NCBI RefSeq assembly: GCF_000176015.1
Contig: NZ_ACYY01000021.1
Location: 1 to 58,175, forward strand
From: Rhodobacter ferrooxidans
Lineage (GTDB): Bacteria; Pseudomonadota; Alphaproteobacteria; Rhodobacterales; Rhodobacteraceae
DNA: 58,175 bases
Direction: 5' to 3'
Shown here: positions 37,001 to 43,445 of the stretch, piece after piece
Layout: each line of letters opens with the position of its first letter
How positions within the stretch are numbered: the first letter of the stretch is position 1
Program-made: the position numbers and the translations under genes
The notes under the pieces: generated by a model
Databases searched by the model: none
Seen by the model: only the letters and a program-made list of their open reading frames with translations
What the model was told of the DNA's origin: nothing

Positions 37001-37339
37001 TGCGCCCGCCGAGGAGGCCATGAAGGTTCCGACGTCGATATTGAGATGGTCAAACGCCCCGCCGACGGATTCAAGCTCGAAGGCCCCGGCAAAGCCCGCA
37101 AGGCCACCCGGCGTGGTATGGGTGATCCAGCGGATCGTGCCCTGCAAGTTGCCGTTGACGTCGAAACTGAAACCGGCCAGATCGCCATGAAACACTGTCC
37201 ATGTGCCGTCGGCATTGACAATGGCCGCAAGAGTTCCGACCAGGTTCGTGAACATCTGCGGAAACAGCACGGTGCCCGCCAGCCAGTTGACGTTGCTTCC
37301 GGCAACGGAGTTCAGAAAGTAGCTTTCATAAGTCGGCAT
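34040..37339 (-). CDS. Large RTX/hemolysin-type calcium-binding protein with tandem 80-residue repeats
   Basis: This 1099-residue protein has no Sec signal. Residues 1-125 form an unrecognised domain. Calcium-binding nonapeptides of the GGxGNDxL type (GGSGNDTLFG, GRGGNDTLEG) fill about 125-600. Four 80-residue repeats (676-995) follow, each reading DDIYV...LVE...GLDRVASS.TY.LAANLEYLTLTG. The C-terminus ends in a hydrophobic FFVL, like type I secretion signals. It is probably exported by an ABC/TolC-type system, none of which is nearby. Adhesin, S-layer-like or enzyme roles cannot be told apart. AAGGA precedes the ATG. Confidence 0.9.
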   Translation of the reverse strand: MPTYESYFLNSVAGSNVNWLAGTVLFPQMFTNLVGTLAAIVNADGTWTVFHGDLAGFSFDVNGNLQGTIRWITHTTPGGLAGFAGAFELESVGGAFDHLNIDVGTFMASSAGARYDLMFNRPGMVFNGDAGDNLLGGGVFADVFNGMGGTDTVSYIRAALSVVADLEGTVAGVGEGAGDVFNGIANLTGSDHAGGDQLFGTAGVNVIYGLWGNDLLSGRGGNDTLEGGGGDDTLIGGTGSDLLNGGDGDGDELNYSDMAANLSLYLSYNGGGTVLVSGTGDFDTFTGMEYLQSGSGNDNLTGNQYANRLTGGSGNDTLFGSEGNDTLFGGLGNDYLIGGSGTDIVHGGGGIDILAFNNGEIGAVNLVIDDTGTGFATTQGTGSCTFDGITQIVGSFGNDTISGNILGTAIWGDNGNDRLLGRGGNDGLDGGAGNDSLWGDNDWGLQGGNEDMGDDSLNGNDGDDRMFGGQGNDHMDGGAGIDTADYSGMFDDYGNGEYFIVANLGLDRVDKYYFDYFDGLSYLISTDTVLGSGAGAVENLVGTAAGDRLEGSSGNNALTGGGGADTFVITSGGGHDRITDLGLGGADVVTVGSNATLTASLAAAWTATAASSNFGVANINTSGLAVNLAAITLGSGWRVTNSGFATHLTGSAAGDTLSASTRASLGVDTLTGGLGDDIYVTNGDDQLVELAGQGLDRVASSGSYTLAANVEYLTLTGRSDINGTGNALDNVINGNIGVNTLNGGTGTDTLAGGLGNDTYITDGGDILNEGVGAGIDRVLSSATYALAANIENLVLTGTAAINGSGNALDNIITGNAASNILSGTGGADTLVGGLGDDIYVTDGSDILVEAVGAGLDRVASSVTYILAANLEYLTLTGTAAINATGNALSNILNGNAGANTLNGAGGNDTMAGGQGDDIYVVDGGDSIVEAAGAGLDRVASSNTYTLAANLEYLTLTGTAAINGSGNALDNIVNGNAGANILGGDIGNDTLSGGAGADIFIFNTAPGVGNIDRITDFAVIDDMMAVGGPGFAGLAAGGLAASAFAANLTGLATDALQRILYETDTGRLMFDADGNGAAVAVQFATLGTGLALTEADFFVL
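34355..35314 (-). repeat. Four tandem 240-bp repeats inside the RTX gene
   Basis: The DNA encoding residues 676-995 consists of exactly four 240-bp units without length change. Units 3 and 4 (34355-34834) are the most alike at protein level; unit 1 is the most diverged. Such arrays expand and contract by recombination, so repeat number may vary between strains. Confidence 0.85.
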
Positions 37340-37374
37340 CGGTCAAATCCTTCGATGAAAAATATAATGCTTTA

Positions 37375-37380
37375 ACTATA
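37375..37380 (-). promoter_or_regulatory. Possible -10 element of the RTX gene
   Basis: TATAGT on the minus strand lies 36 bp upstream of the RTX ATG in an AT-rich island (37340-37385) that contrasts with its surroundings. A second candidate, TATATT, is nearby. No convincing -35 is visible. Confidence 0.3.
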
Positions 37381-37396
37381 TCATGGCTGCGGGCGA

Positions 37397-37414
37397 CCGG
37401 AAGAATATTTCCGG
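37397..37414 (-). terminator. Terminator-like hairpin after the PaaG-like gene
   Basis: CCGGAA (37397-37402) and TTCCGG (37409-37414) enclose a 6-nt AT loop between the PaaG-like stop and the RTX promoter region. A second small hairpin (GGCCA/TGGCC) is at 37430-37443. There is no T-run, so the evidence is modest. Confidence 0.35.
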
Positions 37415-37451
37415 ACCGCGCGAAATCACGGCCAAAGGTGGCCAATGGCGC

Positions 37452-38228
37452 CTAGCGCCCCTGAAACCGCGGCGGGCGCTTTTCCAGAAAGGCCGCGACT
37501 CCTTCGCGGAAATCGCGGCTTTGGCCGCAGAGGCCTTGCAGCCGCGCCTCCAGCGCCAGTTGACCGGGCAGGTCGTTGGCAAAGCTGGCGCGCATTGCCT
37601 GTTTCACGCCGCGGTAAGCCAGGGTCGGGCCGCTGGCCAGCGTGGCCGCCCGCGCCTGCCAGTGGCCGGCGAAATCGGCATCCGCGACACATTCGTAGAT
37701 CATGCCCCAGTCGGCGGCCTGCCGGGCGCTGACGCGGTCGGCAAACAGCGCCGCCGCCATGGCGCGGGCCATGCCGATCTGCCGTGGCAACCAGTAGGTG
37801 CCACCGGCATCGGGGATCAGGCCGATCCGGGTGAAGGCCTGGATGAACGCCGCCGATTCCGTGGCGATCACCACATCGGCAGCCAGCGCCAGATTGGCCC
37901 CCGCCCCCGCCGCGATGCCGTTCACCGCTGCAATCGTCGGCACCGGGCAATCGTTGATCGCATGCAGCAGCGGCTCATATTCCTCGCGCAGGATGCGCTC
38001 CAGATCCAGCGCATCAATCGCCGCGGCATCACCCAGATCCTGCCCTGAACAGAACGCCCGTCCCGCGCCGGTCAGCACCAGCACCCGCGCGGTGCGGCCC
38101 AGGTCGGTGACGGCGGCCCGCAGTTCGGCCCGCATGGCCGAGGACAGCGCGTTCATCACCTCGGGCCGGTTCAGGGTGATCAGCCCCACGCCGTCGGTCA
38201 GGGAAACAGAGATCGTGTCATACAGCAT
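37452..38228 (-). CDS. Enoyl-CoA hydratase/isomerase family protein, PaaG-like
   Basis: The 258-residue crotonase-fold protein has the oxyanion-hole segments RAFCSGQDLG and NGIAAGAGANLALAADVVIA, and ARIGLIPDAGG-like FTRIGLIPDAGGTYWLPR with an Asp rather than the hydratase Glu. The last feature and overall likeness fit PaaG, which isomerises the ring-epoxide of phenylacetyl-CoA to an oxepin. No other paa genes are near; it follows ccmH by 6 bp. A general beta-oxidation isomerase role remains possible. Confidence 0.85.
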   Translation of the reverse strand: MLYDTISVSLTDGVGLITLNRPEVMNALSSAMRAELRAAVTDLGRTARVLVLTGAGRAFCSGQDLGDAAAIDALDLERILREEYEPLLHAINDCPVPTIAAVNGIAAGAGANLALAADVVIATESAAFIQAFTRIGLIPDAGGTYWLPRQIGMARAMAAALFADRVSARQAADWGMIYECVADADFAGHWQARAATLASGPTLAYRGVKQAMRASFANDLPGQLALEARLQGLCGQSRDFREGVAAFLEKRPPRFQGR

Positions 38229-38234
38229 CGCGGA

Positions 38235-38696
38235 TCAGTCGCGCATGATCTGGTCAAGCCGGGTCTTTTCGGCCTCCGACAGGGCGGCCACCGGGGTTTC
38301 CGTGGCCCCGCGGCGGCGGCGCAGATAGGTCAGCGAGATGCCCAGGCCCCCCAGCAGCATCAGCGGCCCGGCCAGCCACAGCAGCAAGTTGGTGCCCTGC
38401 GTCGTCGGGTTCAGCAGCACATATTCGCCATAGCGGTCAACGATGAAGGCCACCGCCGCCTCGTCGGAGTCGCCCGCCACCAGCCGCTCGCGCAACAGCA
38501 GGCGCAGGTCGCGGGCCAGTTCGGCGTTGCTGTCGTCGATGTTCTCGTTGCGGCAGACCAGACAGCGCAGACCCTGCGACAACTCGCGGGCGCGGGCCTC
38601 CAGTGCGGGGTCTTGCAGAATCTCATCGGGCTGCACCGCCAACACGGGTGTGGCCAGAAGCATCAGGGATAGAAGGGCATAAAGCGGGGCGCGCAT
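38235..38696 (-). CDS. ccmH: Cytochrome c-type biogenesis protein CcmH
   Basis: The 153-residue protein has a signal peptide (LYALLSLMLLATPVLAV), a three-helix periplasmic domain with the thiol motif LRCLVCRNENI (CxxC), and a C-terminal membrane anchor (LLLWLAGPLMLLGGLGISL). It reduces or hands over apocytochrome c to the CcmF ligase. The ATG at 38696 has GGAG at 7-nt spacing, 4 bp after the ccmF stop. Confidence 0.95.
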   Translation of the reverse strand: MRAPLYALLSLMLLATPVLAVQPDEILQDPALEARARELSQGLRCLVCRNENIDDSNAELARDLRLLLRERLVAGDSDEAAVAFIVDRYGEYVLLNPTTQGTNLLLWLAGPLMLLGGLGISLTYLRRRRGATETPVAALSEAEKTRLDQIMRD

Positions 38697-38700
38697 CTGG

Positions 38701-40674
38701 TTACTCCGCCGGAACTGCGGGCATATCGTGCCGCCGCGCCCCTGCCGCCACCCGGTATCGGCGGTCGGAAAGGCTGAGCAAGCCGCCAAGCGCCATGATC
38801 AGCGCCCCGCCCCACAGCCAGTTGGCAAAGGGCTTGATGTAGCTGCGCACCGCCCAACTGCCGTTTTCCTGCGGATCACCGATCACCAGATAGATGTCGC
38901 GCATCAGGCCATAGTCGATGCCGGCCTCGGTCGTGGGCATGCCCTGCACCGGATAGACCCGCTTTTCGGGATGCACGGTGGCGACCACGCGGCCCCCCTT
39001 CGAGGCGGTCATCTCGGCCATGATCGAGGTGTAGTTCGGCCCCTGCACCTGATCCACCTTGACCAGCGTCACCTCGTAACTGCCCAAGGGGAAGCTGCCG
39101 CCCACCGGCACCACGCGGATATCCTCGACCGCCCAGGCGTTCATGGCGCAGACCGCGAACAGGGTGATGCCCAGCCCGGAATGGGCGGTGCATTTGCCCC
39201 AGTCGGCGCGGGGCAACCGGGTCAGCCGCCCCAGACGGGCGCCGATGCCGCCGCGCCCGGTGCGCAGCCACAGGTCAGTCAGCGCGCCGAACACCACCCA
39301 GGCGCCCAAGGCCGCCCCCACCGGACCCAGCGCCGATTTGCCGGTCTGCATCGACCACGCCAGCCCGCCCAAAGCCAGCGCCAGAAGCAAGACCGGCACC
39401 AGACTGCGCAAGCCGCGGCCGATCTGCGCCCGTTTCCACGGCAGCAAGGCCCCCAGCGGCATCAGCACCGCCAGCGCCACCATGAAGGGCGTGAAGGCCG
39501 CGTTGAAGAACGGCGCCCCGACGCTCAGTTTTCGGCCCCACAAAAGTTCCGCCACCAGGGGCCAGATCGTGCCGGTGAACACCACGAAGGACGCCACCGC
39601 CAGCAAGAGGTTGTTGATCACCAGCGAGGATTCGCGGCTGACCATGGAAAACACCCCCTTGGCCTCCATGGCGCTGGCGCGCACGGCAAACAGCGTCAGC
39701 GCGCCGCCCATGAACACGCCCAGGATCATCAGGATGAACACGCCGCGTTCGGGGTCGTTGGCGAAGGCGTGCACGCTGGTGATGACGCCGGAACGCACGA
39801 TGAAGGTGCCGATCAGGCTGAAACCAAAGGCCAGGATCGCCAGCAGGATGGTCCAGCTTTTCAATGCCTCGCGCTTTTCCACCACGATGGCAGAGTGCAA
39901 TAGCGCCGTGGCGATCAGCCAGGGCATGAACGAGGCATTTTCCACCGGGTCCCAGAACCAGAAGCCGCCCCAGCCGAGTTCGTAATAGGCCCACCACGAA
40001 CCCAGCGCGATGCCGATGGTCAGGAAAATCCAGGCGGCAAGCGTCCATGGCCGCACCCAGCGACCCCAGGCGGCATCGACCCGGCCCTCGATCAGGGCGG
40101 CGATGGCAAAGGAAAACGCCATGCTCAGGCCGACATAGCCGAGGTAAAGGAACGGCGGGTGGAAGGCCAATCCGGGGTCTTGCAGCAGCGGGTTCAGGTC
40201 TTGCCCGTTGAAGGGGGGCTGCTCCAGCCGCAGGAACGGGTTGGAGGTGAACAGAAGGAAGGCCAGAAACGCCACCCCGATCATCGCCTGCACCGACAGC
40301 ACCCGGGCTTTCAGCGTCGGCGGCAGGTTGCCGCCAAACAGCGCCGCACAGGCCCCGAACAGCGACAGGATCAGCACCCACAGCAGCAAGGAACCCTCGT
40401 GGTTGCCCCAGACCCCCGCCACCTTGTAAAGCATCGGCTTGTCGGTATGCGAGTTCAGCACCACCAACCGCACCGAAAAGTCTGACGTGACAAAGGCATA
40501 GGTCAGCGCGCCGAAGGCCACCGCGATCAGCAGCAGTTGCACCACTGCCGCAGGCTCGGCCACCGCGATCCAGCCGTGCCAGCGCTTCTGCGCCCCGATC
40601 AGCGGCACGAAGGCCTGGATCAGCGCCACCGCAAGGGCCAGCACAAGGGCGAAATGTCCAAGTTCGACGATCAT
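38701..40674 (-). CDS. ccmF: Cytochrome c haem lyase subunit CcmF
   Basis: The 657-residue protein with about 15 membrane helices attaches haem to apocytochrome c. The WWD haem-handling domain is visible as GSWWAYYELGWGGFWFWDPV, with conserved His in WGNHEGSLLLW and LLHSAIVV regions. The ATG at 40674 follows AGGACAGCAGA. It is followed by ccmH; ccmABCDEG are not in the window, so the system is split across the genome. Confidence 0.97.
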   Translation of the reverse strand: MIVELGHFALVLALAVALIQAFVPLIGAQKRWHGWIAVAEPAAVVQLLLIAVAFGALTYAFVTSDFSVRLVVLNSHTDKPMLYKVAGVWGNHEGSLLLWVLILSLFGACAALFGGNLPPTLKARVLSVQAMIGVAFLAFLLFTSNPFLRLEQPPFNGQDLNPLLQDPGLAFHPPFLYLGYVGLSMAFSFAIAALIEGRVDAAWGRWVRPWTLAAWIFLTIGIALGSWWAYYELGWGGFWFWDPVENASFMPWLIATALLHSAIVVEKREALKSWTILLAILAFGFSLIGTFIVRSGVITSVHAFANDPERGVFILMILGVFMGGALTLFAVRASAMEAKGVFSMVSRESSLVINNLLLAVASFVVFTGTIWPLVAELLWGRKLSVGAPFFNAAFTPFMVALAVLMPLGALLPWKRAQIGRGLRSLVPVLLLALALGGLAWSMQTGKSALGPVGAALGAWVVFGALTDLWLRTGRGGIGARLGRLTRLPRADWGKCTAHSGLGITLFAVCAMNAWAVEDIRVVPVGGSFPLGSYEVTLVKVDQVQGPNYTSIMAEMTASKGGRVVATVHPEKRVYPVQGMPTTEAGIDYGLMRDIYLVIGDPQENGSWAVRSYIKPFANWLWGGALIMALGGLLSLSDRRYRVAAGARRHDMPAVPAE

Positions 40675-40773
40675 TCTGCTGTCCTGTTTGCCGTTTCGCC
40701 CCCGACCTTATGCGCAAATGCGGCGCTGTCCAAGGTTGATACGGGTCGCGGCAATCGGCTCGCGCAGCCGTGA

Positions 40774-41208
40774 TCAACGCCGCCCGGCCTTGCGGGTGGT
40801 CAAGAGCAGGTTGGTCTCGGATGTGGTGACACCCTCGATGTTGCGGACCTTTGCGATCACCTCGTCGAGTTCCGGCAGCGTCGCGGTGCCGATCTCGGCG
40901 ATCAGATCCCATTTGCCGTTGGTCGAATGTACCGCCTGCACCGCAGGCAGGCCGGACAGCCGGGCGGTGATGCGCTCGGCGCCGCGGCCCTCGATGCCGA
41001 TCAGCATCAGCGCCCGCACCGGAGCCGGGTTCACATCGCCTCGGGTCAGCACGGTAAACCCGGCAATCTCGCCCCGCGCCGCCAGCCGGTCCATCCGCGC
41101 CCGCACCGTGGCGCGGGAAAGGTTCAGGATCGCCGCCAGATCAGACAGCGAGGCGCGGCCATCGCGGCGCAGCTCGGCGATCAGCCGGTGGTCGGTATCG
41201 TCCATCAT
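40774..41208 (-). CDS. Lrp/AsnC family transcriptional regulator
   Basis: The 144-residue protein has an N-terminal winged HTH (IAELRRDGRASLSDLAAILN, SRATVRARMDRL) and a C-terminal RAM/AsnC effector domain (VNPAPVRALMLIGIEG, GKWDLIAEIG). It is divergent from arginase and ornithine cyclodeaminase, so control of arginine/ornithine catabolism with arginine or ornithine as effector is a natural inference. ATGs at 41208 and 41205 are both possible. Confidence 0.93.
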   Translation of the reverse strand: MMDDTDHRLIAELRRDGRASLSDLAAILNLSRATVRARMDRLAARGEIAGFTVLTRGDVNPAPVRALMLIGIEGRGAERITARLSGLPAVQAVHSTNGKWDLIAEIGTATLPELDEVIAKVRNIEGVTTSETNLLLTTRKAGRR

Positions 41209-41257
41209 GGTCACATTTCCCGCCGTTTCGCGCATTGGCTTGTGCAAAGCGACAATA

Positions 41258-41286
41258 ATGCAGCTAGGATTTGCCGCAAGCTGCAT
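41258..41286. promoter_or_regulatory. Candidate Lrp/AsnC operator between regulator and arginase
   Basis: ATGCAGCT (41258-41265) and AGCTGCAT (41279-41286) are perfect inverted half-sites with 21-bp centre spacing, two helical turns, so both face one side of the DNA. They lie midway between the divergent starts. Confidence 0.55.
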
Positions 41287-41328
41287 AAATCTTCCCCCGA
41301 CCTGAAGCCCGACCTGAAGGAGATGCCC

Positions 41329-42255
41329 ATGCCCAATGTCGTTCTGATCGGCGCGCCCATCGACAGCGGCCAACGCCGCCCCGGCTGCCTGATGGGGCCT
41401 GCCGCCCTTCGCGTCGCCGGTATCGCGCAGGCGATCCGCGATCTGGGGCATGGGCTGGAGGACTGGGGCGATCTGGCCCTGGGCGATCTGGCCGCAGTAG
41501 CCTGCGAAAACCCCGCCGTTCATTCACTGGCCGAGACCCTCGGCTGGACCGAGGCCTTGGCCGACAAGACCGACGACGCGCTTTCGGCGGGCAGCCTGCC
41601 GATCATCCTCGGCGGCGATCATTCGCTGGCCTTGGGCTCGGTGGCCGGTGCCGCCGCCCATGCCGCACGGCAGGGGCGGACGCTGTTCCTGCTGTGGCTG
41701 GACGCCCATTCCGATTTCCACACGCCGATGACCACCACTTCGGGCAACCTGCACGGCACCCCGGTCGCCTATATCGCCGGGCGCAGCGGCTTTGACGCCT
41801 TCCCGCCCTTCCCCGCGCCGATTCCGGCGGAACGCATCTGCCTTTACGGCATCCGCTCGGTTGACCCCGCCGAACATGCGGCCTTGCTGCGCCACGACAT
41901 CGCCATCAACGACATGCGGGTGCTGGACGAACGCGGCATCGTGGCCCCCCTGCGCGAGTTCCTGGAAACCGTGCGGGCGGCGGGCGGCATGCTGCATGTC
42001 AGTCTGGATGTCGATTTCCTCGACCCCTCGATCGCGCCTGCGGTCGGCACCACCGTCCCCGGCGGCACCACCTTCCGCGAGGCGCATCTGGTGATGGAGC
42101 TTTTGCATGAAAGCGGCCTTGTCACCTCGCTGGACCTGGTGGAGTTGAACCCGTTTCTGGACGAGAGGGGTCGCACCGCGCGGCTGATGGTCGATCTGGT
42201 GGCCAGCCTGATGGGCCGCAAGGTGTTCGACCGCCCGACAAGGGGCTACGCATGA
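41329..42255 (+). CDS. rocF: Arginase
   Basis: The 308-residue di-manganese enzyme cleaves arginine to ornithine and urea. It shows GGDHSLALGSV, LDAHSDFHT and SLDVDFLDPSIAPAVGTTVPGG, and the SGNLHG substrate loop typical of true arginases. The ATG at 41329 follows AAGGAG at 6 nt; an earlier ATG at 41323 abuts it. It overlaps the ornithine cyclodeaminase start by 4 nt. Confidence 0.95.
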   Translation: MPNVVLIGAPIDSGQRRPGCLMGPAALRVAGIAQAIRDLGHGLEDWGDLALGDLAAVACENPAVHSLAETLGWTEALADKTDDALSAGSLPIILGGDHSLALGSVAGAAAHAARQGRTLFLLWLDAHSDFHTPMTTTSGNLHGTPVAYIAGRSGFDAFPPFPAPIPAERICLYGIRSVDPAEHAALLRHDIAINDMRVLDERGIVAPLREFLETVRAAGGMLHVSLDVDFLDPSIAPAVGTTVPGGTTFREAHLVMELLHESGLVTSLDLVELNPFLDERGRTARLMVDLVASLMGRKVFDRPTRGYA

Positions 42256-43292
42256 CCCTGAACCTGGTGCCTTTCGTCAGCGTCGAGCGGATGATGCAAC
42301 TGGTGCTGCATCTGGGCGTCGAGCGCGTGCTGTGCGACCTTGCCGCCGAGATCGAGGCCGATTTCCGCCGCTGGCCGGCCTTCGACAAGACCCCGCGCGT
42401 GGCCAGCCATTCCGACGTTGGCGTGATCGAGTTGATGCCGACCTCGGATGGCGAGACCTATGGTTTCAAATACGTCAACGGCCATCCGTCGAACATGAAG
42501 AAAGGCCTGCAAACCGTTACCGCCTTTGGCCTTTTGGCCGATGTGGCCACCGGCTATCCGCTGCTGTTGTCGGAAATGACCATCCTGACGGCGCTGCGCA
42601 CGGCAGCCACCAGCGCCATGGCGGCGAAATGGCTGGCACCGGCGGGCGCCACCAGCATGGCGCTGATCGGCAATGGCGCGCAGGCCGAGTTTCAGGCGCT
42701 GGGTTTCAAGGCGGTCTGCGGCATCACCGAGGTTCGGCTTTACGATATCGACCCCGAAGCCACCGCGAAATGCGTGACCAATCTGGCCGGCAGCGGCCTG
42801 CGGGTGGTGGCCTGCGGCAGTCCGGAAGCCGCCATCGAAGGCGCGCAGATCATCACCACGGTGACCGCCGACAAGCAATATGCCACCATCCTGACCGACA
42901 ACATGGTGGGTGCGGGCGTCCACATCAACGCGGTGGGCGGCGATTGCCCCGGCAAGACCGAGTTGCACCGCGACATCCTGCTGCGTTCGGGGATTTTCGT
43001 GGAATACCCCGACCAGACCCGGATCGAGGGCGAAATTCAGCAACTGCCCGCGGATCATCCGGTGACCGAGCTTTGGCAGGTGATTGCCGGGCAAACGCCG
43101 GGGCGAACCGATGCCCGCCAGATCACCCTGTTCGACAGCGTGGGCTTCGCCATCGAGGATTTCAGCGCCCTGCGCTACATTCTGGCCAAGGCCCGGCAGA
43201 CCGGGCATTTCGACAATCTCGACATGATCGCTGACCCCGACGACCCGCGCGACCTTTACGGCATGCTGCTGCGGGCCGCTTGTCGGCCCTGA
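42252..43292 (+). CDS. ocd: Ornithine cyclodeaminase
   Basis: The 346-residue NAD-dependent enzyme converts ornithine to proline and ammonia. It has the mu-crystallin/OCD fold: Rossmann motif ALIGNGAQAEFQ, KYVNGHPSN, and GGDCPGKTEL with the catalytic Asp. With arginase upstream (ATGA overlap) it completes an arginine-ornithine-proline route that releases nitrogen without an ornithine aminotransferase. It is probably controlled by the divergent Lrp/AsnC protein. Confidence 0.95.
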   Translation: MTLNLVPFVSVERMMQLVLHLGVERVLCDLAAEIEADFRRWPAFDKTPRVASHSDVGVIELMPTSDGETYGFKYVNGHPSNMKKGLQTVTAFGLLADVATGYPLLLSEMTILTALRTAATSAMAAKWLAPAGATSMALIGNGAQAEFQALGFKAVCGITEVRLYDIDPEATAKCVTNLAGSGLRVVACGSPEAAIEGAQIITTVTADKQYATILTDNMVGAGVHINAVGGDCPGKTELHRDILLRSGIFVEYPDQTRIEGEIQQLPADHPVTELWQVIAGQTPGRTDARQITLFDSVGFAIEDFSALRYILAKARQTGHFDNLDMIADPDDPRDLYGMLLRAACRP

Positions 43293-43368
43293 CCGGCCTC
43301 CGCGCTGATCAGCGACAAGCGACCGCAAGGGAGGGCGGAGCGCCCGGTTGGACGCTTTCGATTGCACC

Positions 43369-43398
43369 CCATATCCGCGATGGGCTATAGATGGGGCA
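43369..43398. promoter_or_regulatory. Inverted repeat in the gyrA upstream region
   Basis: CCCCAT near 43369 and ATGGGG near 43393 flank an AT-richer stretch containing TATAGA, a possible -10. Another AT run (AATATATAG) lies just downstream. The gyrA promoter is probably here, but I cannot place a convincing -35. Confidence 0.3.
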
Positions 43399-43445
43399 AC
43401 AATATATAGCACCCGCCCGCGGGCCAGCCAGAAAGTTGCGCCACC

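Noticed and set aside
33977-37375. 1132-codon plus-strand frame opposite the RTX gene
   Set aside because: It mirrors the repeats of the RTX gene and reads as degenerate Ile/Ala/Val/Gly repeats without a start signal. The minus strand has calcium-binding motifs, a Shine-Dalgarno and a sensible C-terminus.
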